From: Phaffia rhodozyma | Lineage: Eukaryota > Basidiomycota > Tremellomycetes > Cystofilobasidiales > Mrakiaceae | Assembly (NCBI GenBank): GCA_014706385.1 | Contig: JACGZH010000002.1 | Span: 806,001-870,000 of the forward strand | Reading direction: 5' to 3' | Length of the DNA: 64,000 nucleotides | In this document: positions 49,527 through 61,013 of the stretch, piece by piece | How positions within the stretch are numbered: position 1 is the first letter of the stretch | Layout of the letters: each line of letters begins with the position of its first letter | Notes under the pieces: generated by a model | What the model was told of the DNA's origin: nothing | Seen by the model: only the letters and a program-made list of their open reading frames with translations | Databases searched by the model: none | Translations under genes and position numbers: made by a program

Positions 49527-51062
49527 ATGGAGAACACCTCCGGAGACAGGCAGCCAATAGTCGTTATCTCTAGCCTAGGGTAAGCCCTAACGATAGACTG
49601 TTCACTGACGAATTGACAAACATTCGTTAGGCAAACTTTCTTCAATTAAGTTGACATATCATGCTACAAGGAATCTAACAAAGACTTCTTGTCCACTTGC
49701 GTTTGGTTCTGTGTCCTCTGTTCCGGTTGTTTTTTCATGTAGTACTGTCTTGGTGGACTGCTTCAGATTTCTAAACGAGGACGGCTCAGCCGCTGCTTCA
49801 TCATACAATCGTGTATAGCCATCCTTACAGCGCACATACACTCTATGCGGCCAAATGACTTATATTCATCTTTAAATTTATTGCTTTTAACAGATAGGAG
49901 GAGGAGGTTTTTATGCTATCGTGGGTGCTCGCATCTGGTTGCAACCCAGTCAGCTAGGAATCATCGTCGATACCGACCCAACAGGACATCCGCTCGAATT
50001 CAAAAATCTTGATCGACTTGGGAAGGATATCTGGAAATGGAGAACGACATCTGGCAGTGTTCGAGCGTGTATACAATACAAGAACGGAGACAGAACGTCC
50101 GTTGATTCACAATCTTACCTAGTCTGATCTGATTTGGTCTAACGAGCTGACCGCCTCATCAATCCTTCATCGCTTTCCTACGACGTTCAGATTCAAGTAC
50201 CTAAATCCCCCATCATCCTTGACAATCATCGATCTGCTTTCCTACCCCTCGTTGCGCCCCAAGTACCTACACATATGTGGTTCTCCCGATCAGGTTATGG
50301 CTACGTCATCAGCTCTCAAAGCCCTGGAACCTCGGGAAGGATACTGGAAACCGCAACTGGTGTGGGAGCCTCATCCAATGAGCTGTCGGCCGGATCTGTT
50401 GGAGGAGCTGAAGACCGCATTGACGGGAGTGAAAGTATTAAGTCCAAACCATGAAGAAGCTGCCGGTTCGTCTTCGTTGATTGTATCACTGAAAGTTCTT
50501 TCCCTAAATACGTCGCGTTAATCCCTACTTTCCTCTCTTCATACGTTTCAATCATGATAGCTCTTCTATCACTTCCTATACCTCAAACAACAGCCGATTA
50601 CAATGTCATCACCCAAACATTCCTCGATATGCCAACCTTACCCTCCGAAGCCTCGGTGGTCCTCCGATGTGGAAAACTAGGCGCCTGTGTTGGCACCCGA
50701 ACACACGGTATTCGTTGGGTACCTTCTTACTGGCACGCTTCGGCATCCGAAGTCAAGGAGGTCACAGGTGCAGGAAATTCATTTTTGGGAGGGCTAATGG
50801 CTGGTCTAGAGGTTGAACAAGGAGATGTTTACGAAGGTTGGTTGGCCTCTGCTCCTTCGCCGTATAATTCTATGCCAAGTTCCTGATTGTAACGACTTTT
50901 TGGCTTTTTGGAGCAGCGGCTGCTTATGGTTCGATTTCAGCCTCGTTCATCGTCCAACAGTCAGGTCTTCCTACCCTAGGGATCACAAGTGAAGGGTTCG
51001 AGACGTGGAACAATGAGCGGCCGTTGGATCGATTAAAACAGTTCCGAGCTCGATATACTTGA
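49527..51062 (+). CDS. PfkB-family carbohydrate kinase, Mak32-like
   Basis: This is a ribokinase-fold protein of the fungal Mak32 group, whose substrate is not known. Exon 1 is 49527-49579 (MENTSGDRQPIVVISSLG, GTAAGC donor). Exon 2 (TVLVDCFRFLNEDGSAAASS) follows an acceptor near 49746. Exon 3 begins IGGGGFYAIVGARIWLQPSQ, the first PfkB signature region. Later exons show FKYLNPPSSLTIIDLLSYPSL, PKYLHICGSPDQV, LVWEPHPMSCRPDLLEELK and VLSPNHEEAAALLSLP. The catalytic signature is VKEVTGAGNSFLGGLMAGL (about 50750-50810), where the usual DTxGAGD Asp is replaced: GAGNSF has Asn where PfkB kinases have the catalytic Asp. The C-terminus AAYGSISASFIVQQSGLPTLG ends at TGA 51060. About 400 residues. Confidence 0.83.
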
Positions 51063-51447
51063 GCAACCGCTTCGATATCTATTCAATTCTCAGAGCCTAT
51101 TATCGGATAGAAGAGAGGCGAGAAAATGACAAGGGGCGAAACCAATCGGAAACAACCAATTCTGTTTGAGTTCAGATCGGACAGAAGACATGTTCTCTTG
51201 TATTCGCAAACTAGATACGTGAGAAGACGCAATAGGAGCTTGGTATATAGCGTGTTTGAGCAAGTAGATGAAAGGATAGATTATAGTGCACTAAGAATAT
51301 GATCAAGTAGATCTGCAAAAACACCGTTTATCAAATAATCCACAGGAAGATAGCCTTGAACAGAAAAGAAAAAGAAGAAGCAAGACAAAAAGCTGAGTAT
51401 AGAGATAGAAGCAAATGGAAAAGAAAAGATAGAGGTGCATAAGCCCT
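51063..51447. other. Intergenic between convergent Mak32-like and RhoGEF genes
   Basis: No gene is seen in this 385-bp stretch. It holds the two 3' untranslated regions. Confidence 0.45.
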
Positions 51448-54400
51448 TCAATTCGTTCCCTCTGAGAACGGTGGGAGAGCAACTGTCTCGGCCAACTACA
51501 GTACCAAGTTCACGCCTCGACAAATTTAGTAAATTGAACGAAATAATCTATTGTTCCTCAAAGAGAAAAAGTTCAGACGCGAATTATACGTACCTCGAAC
51601 GGTTTCTCTTGACCGTTCTCAACATAACAACCCATTACCAATCTGTCTGGCCCATTATCGCTGATTAGCCTAACTTTCTGGGTCTCAATCACCTGTAAAA
51701 GTCTACCAGAATTCATCGAGCGGACTTCGATGAAATTGCCATCCTTTGAGAAGAGCACGATGTTCGAGCCTTGGACGACAGCAGAAGCTGCTCGAGCTTC
51801 CCAGGTGATATATGCCTAGACATAATAAGAGACGTTAATGAGGAGTTGATGGACGGTTGTCAAATGACAGTAGATACACACTTACTCCGTCTTTCAACAC
51901 AGAACCCTGCTTGTCGACTACGGAAAGTACCCAGAAATTACGTTACTATCGGTTCGATGTCTTTGGTCTCATGAGCAATTTGCTTACCCCATGTTCCACC
52001 CGTTTCGTAGACAATCAAGAAAGCGTTCTCACTGATCCGATGCATGAGAACTTTGGAAAAAACAAAACAAAAAAAGGGGTTAAAATAGAATTTGACAACG
52101 TTGATTAAGAGCCTTTAGAAGAGTAAATCTCACGAGCAGAGTATGATGTCACCCGATGCTTCAAGCCAGAGATTGTGGGGTTAGAACTCGATGACTCGGA
52201 TATGTTTGGAAAGCTGATGGTCCTGGTTGGGCTATAGAACGCAAAGCCAAGAAGACATCAGGGCTTCAAACTTCGATATTGTACTCTGCTTTTCAACTTA
52301 CTTCATCAGGTCCAAGATGATCACTCCGTTTTTGTCCGTCGGAAGACTTAGATATTTCTCGAAGAATCCAATGTTATTGATAGGACCCGACACGACAGCC
52401 TCAGCCACCGTTCTAAACGTCGCTGGTTTAGATTTATCATTCGATTTCGGCTGGCGGTGGAAAGCACTGGCGAGAGATTGACTACGAGAAGGTTTGTTGT
52501 CGACTAGCTCTAAAGCTTTCAAGGTTGTTTCTAGATAGTGAAAAGGAGCGATTCTCAGTGAGCATGATATATCAGTAAAAGCCAGAGAAGAAAGTACTAA
52601 CGTCCTACAAGTTTGTTGTAGCAACTGTATACAACTATAGGTCGTGGCAGGTTTCAGCGTCTTTATACCTTGAACATAAGATGAAATGTTGGTAAAAAAA
52701 AACTAACTTTGCAAAATCTCCTCTCTGTACCCTATTTTACAAACCGAGTTAACATTCTCTCCCCAAGCACTCAGAACCTCGCCAGACTCTTTTCTTGTAA
52801 TCTTCCAGTTATCTGGATTGGCATCGACCAATATTTTGCCTAGATCGTAAGAGTAGAGAGTTCCGGTGGCTACAACCAATATACGGTTAAGATCTTGGAG
52901 GACAAACAAGTCGATGATCGAAGAGGACTCGATGATACATCGATGGGCTTATGGAGTATGATGAAAATCTGAAGGGTATGAGCAACCACATGATCGCTTC
53001 GGAGTTTGAGAGAGACTGAGGACTTACACATAGCGTCATCCCGGTATCCTATACTGATACCGTTTGAATCTGCTACTGCGAATGATCGCTTTCCAAACGC
53101 GACTGCAGAGGATGTAGCATCAATATTATCTCGAACATGAAGACATAACAACTATCCGAGAGCTCACCAAATGATCCAGCGCAAGTGATATTCAAACCGA
53201 GCTTAGGAGTCGCCACCGAAGGTACAGAGGGGATAGAAGAGCGGTGAGATGAGGGAGATAGTGTTACTGCTGAGAAGGACGATGCAGTTCTAAGATAGGG
53301 TGTCTCTGGTTCAGTTAATTGAGTTGATTCAGTGGCTCTCGAGATCGAAAGTGGACGTGTCAAGATAAGCGATTGTCGACGAGGAGAGTAGGTGAGAGTA
53401 TGCATAGAGTATAGCTGTCCAACCGGAAGACAGAATACGCGCAACGATTCATATAAGCCTTCTATATCGGACTCGACGAGACAGTGAAAGGACATACAGC
53501 ATTGTTTTCCGAAGTGACCTTGCGAACAGTAATTTGATGCTTAAGCCTCGAGACCCACTCTTTGCGCGACGCCACGGTGTCAACGTATAGACTATAAGCT
53601 TGTCCATTACCCTTGTGCTCGATATGAAACGGATAGACCGTTCGCTATGAAGTCATTCAACGCGTACAAATTAGTTTTTATAAAATGTAAATCGTCAATA
53701 TTAGATCGAGAAGCAGCTTACGTCAGGTTGAACAAGAGGCTCTAGGATGGTTGACAACTTGATTGGTTTTTTACGTTGATAATCGACCTTTCAAAAACAT
53801 CAAGATGAATAAATAAGAGAGTGAGTAACAACGATTTCCTCAGTTTATTCATATCGACCTCCAGCTAACGAACAAGTAGTCTGTACGAACAATCATGTCA
53901 CGCCGATGCTCGCCTGGGTCATTTTCCGAACCGACAAGTCGCAAGTATTCTAACGGCAAGGGCTATAAGACAAGCGGTACCAATCAGTTCAAACTACTGT
54001 ACGAAGTACACCATCGAGCATCACATCTGATGAAACGTACTCTGGAAACCACAGCGTACGTCGTGTCTTCTTCATTATTTGGATGGCCCCCTGACTTGGT
54101 CTCTTCCTTCGTGATTAACAGGTAGTTATCAAACAAAATCAAGAACAGATCGGTCCATCCATGGAAGTCTCGTTCATTGCGTTGTCTTCGGTAGACCTTT
54201 CCGGAGTAGAGAAGAGCCCGCTGATTGGAAGGTAAGTCTAGATTGAGATCGTTTCGCTCTCCTTTACGAAATCGAAGCCTCTGTGCGATATGCCATGCTT
54301 GGACTTTGGCGGTCGCAGCATCCACACCGGGCTCTAAGAGCAGCGTTTGGAGACCAAATTCGAGTTCATAAACGGAAGAAAACGATATCAGGGCTATGCA

Positions 54401-56877
54401 CAGTTGACAACCATCGAAGCAAAGAGAATACCTCAGAACAACTCACGAACAGCTCTGAGCATTCCATCAATCAACTCAAGGATGACAGGGATCTGCTCCT
54501 TATCCTCATGGTCGTTCGGAGTGATTTTGAGTAGCCGTTGAAGCGCCAAGGCGAGTTTTGACAGTCGACTCAGAGGGCTGACTAGAAAAGACGCTAAGTC
54601 TTGCTTCCTCTGTTTGTCAGAGAACATCAAGTGAGTTTTTTTATCAAGGAAGAGATATGTCCATTAAAAGGAGAAGAGGACCTACAACTAATTCGCTTCG
54701 ACCGCAATCCTATAATGAACAATGAATTTGTAAGACATGAATCGAGGAACACAAAGAAAAAATCGCCATATAAATTTAGAACTCACATCCACAAGCTTTT
54801 TGAATGCGTGGTTTTTAGTAATTTCCCGTCTCAGGCGGGCTTCGGCATAGGGATAACTGATATCAAGGCAAGAAGCTCAATATCATCATCTTAATTTGTA
54901 CAAGACGTCTTTGACATCATTCGACTCACTGTTTTAGATACTTCTCGTAATCACCCAGAAGATCAAACAAGTTGATGATCAAAATATCCGATATCGATTG
55001 AACCTATATCATACCCAGGATGATCACCACATCGGTTATAACCAGCAAAAGCCATACATACGCAAAAATCAAGAGATTAACTCACCACAGGATGACTTTC
55101 TAGCTGCCTTTCCTGCAAATGATATACCTACAAACAGTATGAACCATTGAACATCAGTATGATGCACATATTCTAGAGCTCAGAGTCGAGACTTACCATC
55201 TTTGAATCTGTAGACAAGCAGATAGATGTATAAACGGCAAAGTTTAGCGACAATAGAAAAGCCAAAGCCGATGAAATAATCTGTGGGAAAACGACCGACG
55301 CTTAGGAAAGATTGAGTTAATATTATGAAAGATATCCGCTATGAAAGTGGGCACTTTTTCTGGGGCTGAGTATAAACAAGCGTGGTACAACAGAATTTAG
55401 TGTTTGAGGTTTTCCTTAGGAGAGGAAGAGTAAGAGAAGGGATGTATAAAAGACCTCACGCATCAGTCTTGGTCCAACTGTAGCAATCGGAGTGAAGTAT
55501 CCCTATCCAATGAGGAAAAACAAAACAGATATTCAGTATGCACAACAATCGAGAGACCGCCGTGGGCTTATTGATTTGATACAAATTATGAAGCGCCCGA
55601 ATTCTGCTCACATTTAACCCACCCTCCAAATTCTTTACGTATTCCTGCTCACTCCTGAATATCTCCCAGATCAGACCCTGTCTTTCCACTTCTTTTTCTG
55701 AGAGCGCCGTTCTCGTTTCGTTCGGGATAAGCTCGTACCACTCCAGACCGGCTGGGAGCAAACCGGACTGCCAGTCTTTCAGCTTTTGTATGATCTCTGC
55801 ATGCGCTTTGAATTCATCCTCGAAGAATTTAGACGATGAGGAGAGAGCATTGAAATGTTGATCAGAGGATGATAGCCCGGTCGAGATCATACCAGGGTCT
55901 TCTTTCTGATCGCTCCCAGGAGGTGGAGGCTAAACAAATGAAAAAGATAAAGCGAAGAACATAACCACGAATAAGTCTCAGTTGTTTTTCCAAACGTCTA
56001 GAAACGAAACGAGTCTAAATGATGGACGAAGAGAATGGCAGAAACAAACCTGATGATAGTAATCCGACTGATCGAATTGTCCATTTGTATGCAGACCCTC
56101 ATATGTTCCATTCCCAATCCCAATTTCCCAGGTTTCCCATCCTGTGCTGTTTCTCTGCCTGCTTAGCTCCATTTTCACACTTTCCTCTTGAGCTCGCTTA
56201 AAAATCCTCTCCTCCTCTGCTTCGAGCAATCTGTCCCGGTCCTCTTCAAGTTCCATCCCATTTAACGAGGCGATCAAAGCTTCTTCCTTATCCCTTTCTT
56301 CTTGTTCGCACTGTTTTGTGTACAAGGATTGCTGCGTCGCCTGCTCAGCTGAGCCTGGTTCATATGTTGGGCGAACCTTGTGGTGATTTGTGTAGAAATT
56401 AGAAGCTGAGCTGGGATGAGTTGGATATCCAGCTGTCGATGGTCTAGCGAAAGGAGATAATTCAGAGTCTTGATCGCGTATCGATCGAGGCGATGCTGGT
56501 GCAAACGGAGGCGATTGAGGATGTACCGGCTGGTGTTGAACATAGGAATCATAGCCTTCTATCGGAGTTGATGAGGCTGGTGCGTACTGATGCTGATGAA
56601 GGGACACATGTTGAAAAGCTGGAGGAGGGTCCGACCCACTTGCAGAAGCAAACGCATGAAACCTTGCATTAACAGACTCAGCTGATCTCTTAATCTGAGG
56701 AAGCGTAGGTGAAAGACTTGAACGACTCGGATTTCGAGGGGAATAAGTAGGAGAGTAGTTATCGTTGAGCGGTCGACGTATTGAAGAAGGAGATGAAGTG
56801 AGGGAAGAGGATGGCGAAGGTGTCGGTCGGACCGGTGGAACGGGCAGTGGTCTGTTCGGTCCGGATGAATGGGTCAT
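51448..56877 (-). CDS. Rho guanine-nucleotide exchange factor with DH, PH and CNH domains (Rom2/Rgf type)
   Basis: Rom2-type proteins activate Rho1 at the membrane to drive wall-integrity signalling and glucan synthesis. The start at 56877 (MTHSSGPNRPLPVPPVRPT) opens a long Ser/Pro/Gln-rich region to about 56000. The DH domain begins LSEKEVERQGLIWEIFRSEQEYVKNLEGGL (about 55720) and runs through LGDYEKYLKHYPYAEARLRREIT and KQDLASFLVSPLSRLSKLALALQRLLKIT to about 54440. The PH domain reads LLYSGKVYRRQ, GWTDLFLILFDNYLLITKEE and HIEHKGNGQAYSLYVDT (about 54220-53570). The CNH domain follows (RSFAVADSNGISIGYRDDAM, DLFVLQDLNRILVVATG, SYDLGKILVDANP, CFLIVYETGGTWVDKQGSV, VQGSNIVLFSKDGNFIEVRS). The final 48-nt exon reads LAETVALPPFSEGTN, TGA at 51450-51448. 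More than 20 exons; no DEP domain was seen. Confidence 0.88.
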
Positions 56878-57326
56878 GATTGAGAGTCGACAAGTCTTCT
56901 TTTAAAGGACACCTGCCTGAGTCCCTTCGACAACCTGTCTTCTACTTTATGTATGTTGATGATACCAGAAGCTATACTTCGTTCTTGTGGTGTGCAGACA
57001 AGCAGGCAGGCAGACGAGATGAACGAAAGAGTAGGGTACTTAAGCGAGAAAGATGAGAGTGATAACATGGTGACGACTAGATTAAGAGAAAACAACTTTA
57101 TAATGCATCCATGCATTGCACGTTAAGCCATCAGCTAGTCTGATAGCATTCTCTCTCGTATCAACCATCCTGATACGGCCAACATATATACATTGATAAG
57201 TCCTCGAAAGCAACAAGGAGAAATGAAGAAAATCTATATGAGTGTTATATGTATGTCAACAAACAGAATAAACAAGAATAGAATATAAAAAAAAGTATAC
57301 AGATACCCATCCTCTCAGGTAAAGAT
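56878..57326. other. Intergenic, RhoGEF upstream region
   Basis: 449 bp between two minus-strand genes. No gene is supported; it holds the RhoGEF promoter and the 3' end of the unrecognised gene. Confidence 0.45.
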
Positions 57327-59609
57327 CTACCCAACATGAACGGGAGTTACGCTAAACAACGGTTCTTCTTGACTGAACATCCCTTTGTGATTGTTTTTCA
57401 CCAACTTTTCACCCTTCCTATCGATTGGTTTGAGAGAGAGTGAAAACAAAGCGCCCTCGATGAGAGCATAGCCATTCACCATGGTTCTTTCGTCCTCTTC
57501 ATCAGCCTTGTCCTTCTCGTCCGAACCGGATTCGGCGCGCAAGCCATGATCGTTAGCAGCTGTAAGTGCAATCGGAGGGGTTTTAAGTATGTCCAGATTC
57601 GAGCCCGACATGTCTGAATCAGATAGTTCGGCCGGGTCTGAAATAGCAAGAGGAGATTCCGTCTCTAGAAACTCCTCAGATTCAATCACTCGTGGCCCTT
57701 TGTTTTGCTTCTTTGCCATGTTTGTTGATACGATAGACAGTGGGGCAGTTTTAGGCGAAGAGGTCGCCGAAGTTTGCAAAGAGGGCTGACAAGATTCTCT
57801 GTGCACAGCCATGCTGTCTGTCCTTGAGACAGGCAATACAGCGGCTGAGGATCGACGAATTGGCTGAGTAAGATAGGATTGGGACGCCTCCGAGTATGAG
57901 AGTCGGGATCGACTGGAGCCGAACTTTGATCCATCGGGAGTTTGAATAGAATGTAACCCGGCGTACTGTTCGGCAGGGGATGATAATATTGAACGGGGAG
58001 GTGCTTTTGAATTTACTGTTTATATATATATATATGATGGACACGTTTTCTGAAGTCAGCAACACATAACAGCACATAAGAAGAGATCGGCAGTAAAGCT
58101 GGGAGGCGACAAAAAACGAAACGTACCACTCAACGTGTTCAACAGGTCCTCCTCCATGTCATCCACCATGAACGCCACGAGCTCAACTTTTTCCAATGGA
58201 TTGTTTCCTCGTTTGGGTCGGAAGCTCCTCATGAACCTATGTGATGCAAATTCGACTTCTTCATCATCAAACAGTGTGGCCGGGGTAAGACCTCGGTATC
58301 TATCGATTTGATTGGGGAACGTCCGGGGTGAGGTTCCTTTACCCGGTTGGGCACACTAAAAAGATAGGCGAGGGAACGTAGAGTCAGTATAAGACCAAAA
58401 AGATGGCGCAAGGACACAACAAATCAGATATGTACTTTGAAGAGGAAGAATTCTGAGCCATCGAGTGTAGTGGTCGAAGCGTCACCCATGATGATTATCA
58501 GATTGGTCCTAGCCTCTCCGATGATGACCTTGAGATCCCTGACACGCATACCTCGCTGGTACTCCACCACGAATGGATGGGTCGGTACATCGCTAAACGC
58601 GACCAGGATCGGCCAGCTCTTTTGTGGCTTAATCCGAATAGCCAATTCGGTTAGCCCTTTTGCTCGAGCTTCGACCATCTCAGGTGTATCTGGAGGAAAG
58701 ATGGACCCCAAGTCGAGTGGCACTTTTGCGTCTTGATCGGATTGAGCAACTATCAAGTTGGATGGGTAGGATGACAGAATGGAATGAAAGACCTTTGTGT
58801 GGTCATACGTTCGTTTCATCTTGCTGATATGGATCCACGAACAAGAAATCTTGTAGACATCCAATCTATTGTCGAAGTCATAATGATCTTCCGTCGGTTC
58901 TTCCTCGAGAAACTCTGGAATATCCCACTTTACCTCGATAGGAGATTTTCGATTTTGTCTAGTCGCCAAGAATCGAGTGTTGTCCTCAGTGAGGATCTTG
59001 CGTTTCAGGGTATGAAGACTGTCAACACCAGGAATAATGTTCACGTAGAGCGGTTCGGCAGTTGGATGATCCATAAACACTCTGATCCGGAGCGAACCGT
59101 CGGTTGGGGTGCTCGAATGAGCAAATCGCATGATGATCGCCGGTGTGCTAAGACTCTCCTTCTTTTGATGAGAGGAGGCTGTGAATTAATAGACATCTGT
59201 CAATATCAGACCGAGATTTAAAGACATCAATAAGAAGCGCAGGACGGAAGCTTACATCGACCAAAGAACGATCTCTTCTCGATATGTTTGTTCTCACTCT
59301 CAACAGGCGCGTTTTCGACTGGCCAGCTCTGGGAATCGTTTTCGCCAGTAGGCTTGATGGCCTCACTATGCTCTTTCTTAGGCGAGGTAAGTGTGGGAAG
59401 GACAGCATCAGATTGTTTCTCGGCTGAAGTACGAGACGAGGCCGAAAGCATGGTCATGATCAACTCCGTTTCTATCAGCCGCGCCCTCTCGAAATCTGTT
59501 TCCAAAGCTTGCGGCGAAGTTTTCTCTTACCTGGTTGATGATGGTTGCTCCTCATTCTAGAGAAAAGACCCCTTTTGGGTTTCGAAGCTATAACTGTAGT
59601 GTCTGCCAT
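57327..59609 (-). CDS. Unrecognised protein, basic N-terminus and Ser-rich C-terminus
   Basis: I do not recognise this gene. ATG 59609 opens MADTTVIASKPKRGLFSRMR (basic, could contact membranes or nucleic acid). Exon 2 reads ETDFERARLIETELIMTML then a polar stretch. The large third exon (about 59179-58435) holds a globular region: LRIRVFMDHPTAEPLYVNII, DSLHTLKRKILTEDNTRFL, VKWDIPEFLEEEPTEDHYDF, VFHSILSSYPSNLIVAQSD and HPFVVEYQRGMRVRDLKVII, possibly one or two ubiquitin-like/RA-like beta-grasp units. A next exon reads GLTPATLFDDEEVEFASHRF, FRPKRGNNPLEKVELVAFMV then DDMEEDLLNTLS. The C-terminus is Ser/Asp-rich and ends SVTPVHVG with a stop at 57329-57327. About 640 residues. Joins are in frame at GTAAGC and GTACAT donors, which supports a real gene. 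Confidence 0.7.
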
Positions 59610-61013
59610 ATCTACAATGAATACAGATTGCACTAGGGCGGAGAGAATAAGGAGAACAACAATGTCAAGAAGAGGGGAAGGATGATCTACGACATTGACT
59701 CGAGATGTACGAGAGTCGAAAGGATCTGTTCATTCTTATACATTCCAACCTTGTTCTTTCCCTGATATCTCTTTTTCGTTTGGGAAACCACACGTGAGAT
59801 TCAAACAAGCAAAAAAGGAAATAAACAGCTAGGCATTCAAGAGTTTCAAAAGGTTGTTCCATTCGTCGATCAGTTCTTTCAAAATATATATTACGGTTAA
59901 TCCAAGTCAAGAGCATGTCTCTCATCGGAGATAATAAACAAGAATGGGAAAAAAATAGAAAAAAGAAAAGAAAAAGAAGAAATTGTGAGCACTGCGTGTG
60001 AGTGAGTATCTCTCAGGATACAGAGAAGGTCAGCATTGTTAACTAAGATGCCACATGCCCAGCCTTTTTTCACGCGCGGTCGGCAAGAAAGAGAACTAGC
60101 TAGAGCCTTGTCAACAGAGATGTGTAAGATGAGCAGGAGGAAGAACGCTGATCAATTAAAGACACCAGAGAGGCGATTGCGGATATTCGTCGAATGGCCA
60201 TCCGTCCAAACAGCTCTACTGGTCCAGTCAACTCTGCTTATGGTTCAGCTCAGCACGTTTTACGTTTGACTATGAGTAAGACGTAAAGAAGTGAGAAGCG
60301 GCGGTGATAGACGAAGTCGAAAGAAGGAAGAGGTAGAGCGAGGGGTAAATAAGCTCGGGCAGTGGAAACACGTTGCAAATCTTAAAAATGATCGTCATTA
60401 GATCAGGCTGACGTAACACTTCGTTTCACCCTCGCCGCTGATCTTTCATCCGTTCATAGTGTTTCGCGTAGCTATTATACACGAGGAGACCGAGACAGAT
60501 TCAGCAACCACGAAAGGAATAAGGTGATCAGGAGACAACGCAGAGAAACAAATCTCAGTCATCTACACATGATGAACCCTGTCATATCCAAGATTCTTAT
60601 CGCTGTTTCTCTACGTCATATCTTTTTGCTTCAGATGCTTCATAGTTGATTGTTACAAGACGACTTTGTTCGACAGTCTTTTGGACAGTGATCGGTCATA
60701 TTCAACGACAACCTTAGTGGTGCGGTGAATCAGTCGGTGAGAACAGAGTCTAGCATAAAGAAACACAGCAAAGCAACATTTTTAAAAAGAGAAAGATTGA
60801 ACGAAAAACCACACTCGACACTCAAAAACTCTTAAGAACAAACGAAAAGCCGACGTAAACATGGAAAAAAATCGGAGAAAGCAGGCATTGCAGGGGTAAC
60901 GAGAAAGACAAATCAAGGGAAAACATAAACGAGATACGATCGGAGTCATGTAAGCGGGGCGCGGATGCCATGGTAGGAATATACAGACAAAGAATGAACT
61001 CACCACGTGTCTT
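59610..61013. other. Intergenic, 1.4 kb
   Basis: Between two minus-strand genes. The left part is the upstream region of the unrecognised gene, the right part the eIF4B 3' region. Open frames at 59665-59925, 60036-60269 and 60782-61081 show no recognisable protein. No RNA gene was identified. Confidence 0.5.
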
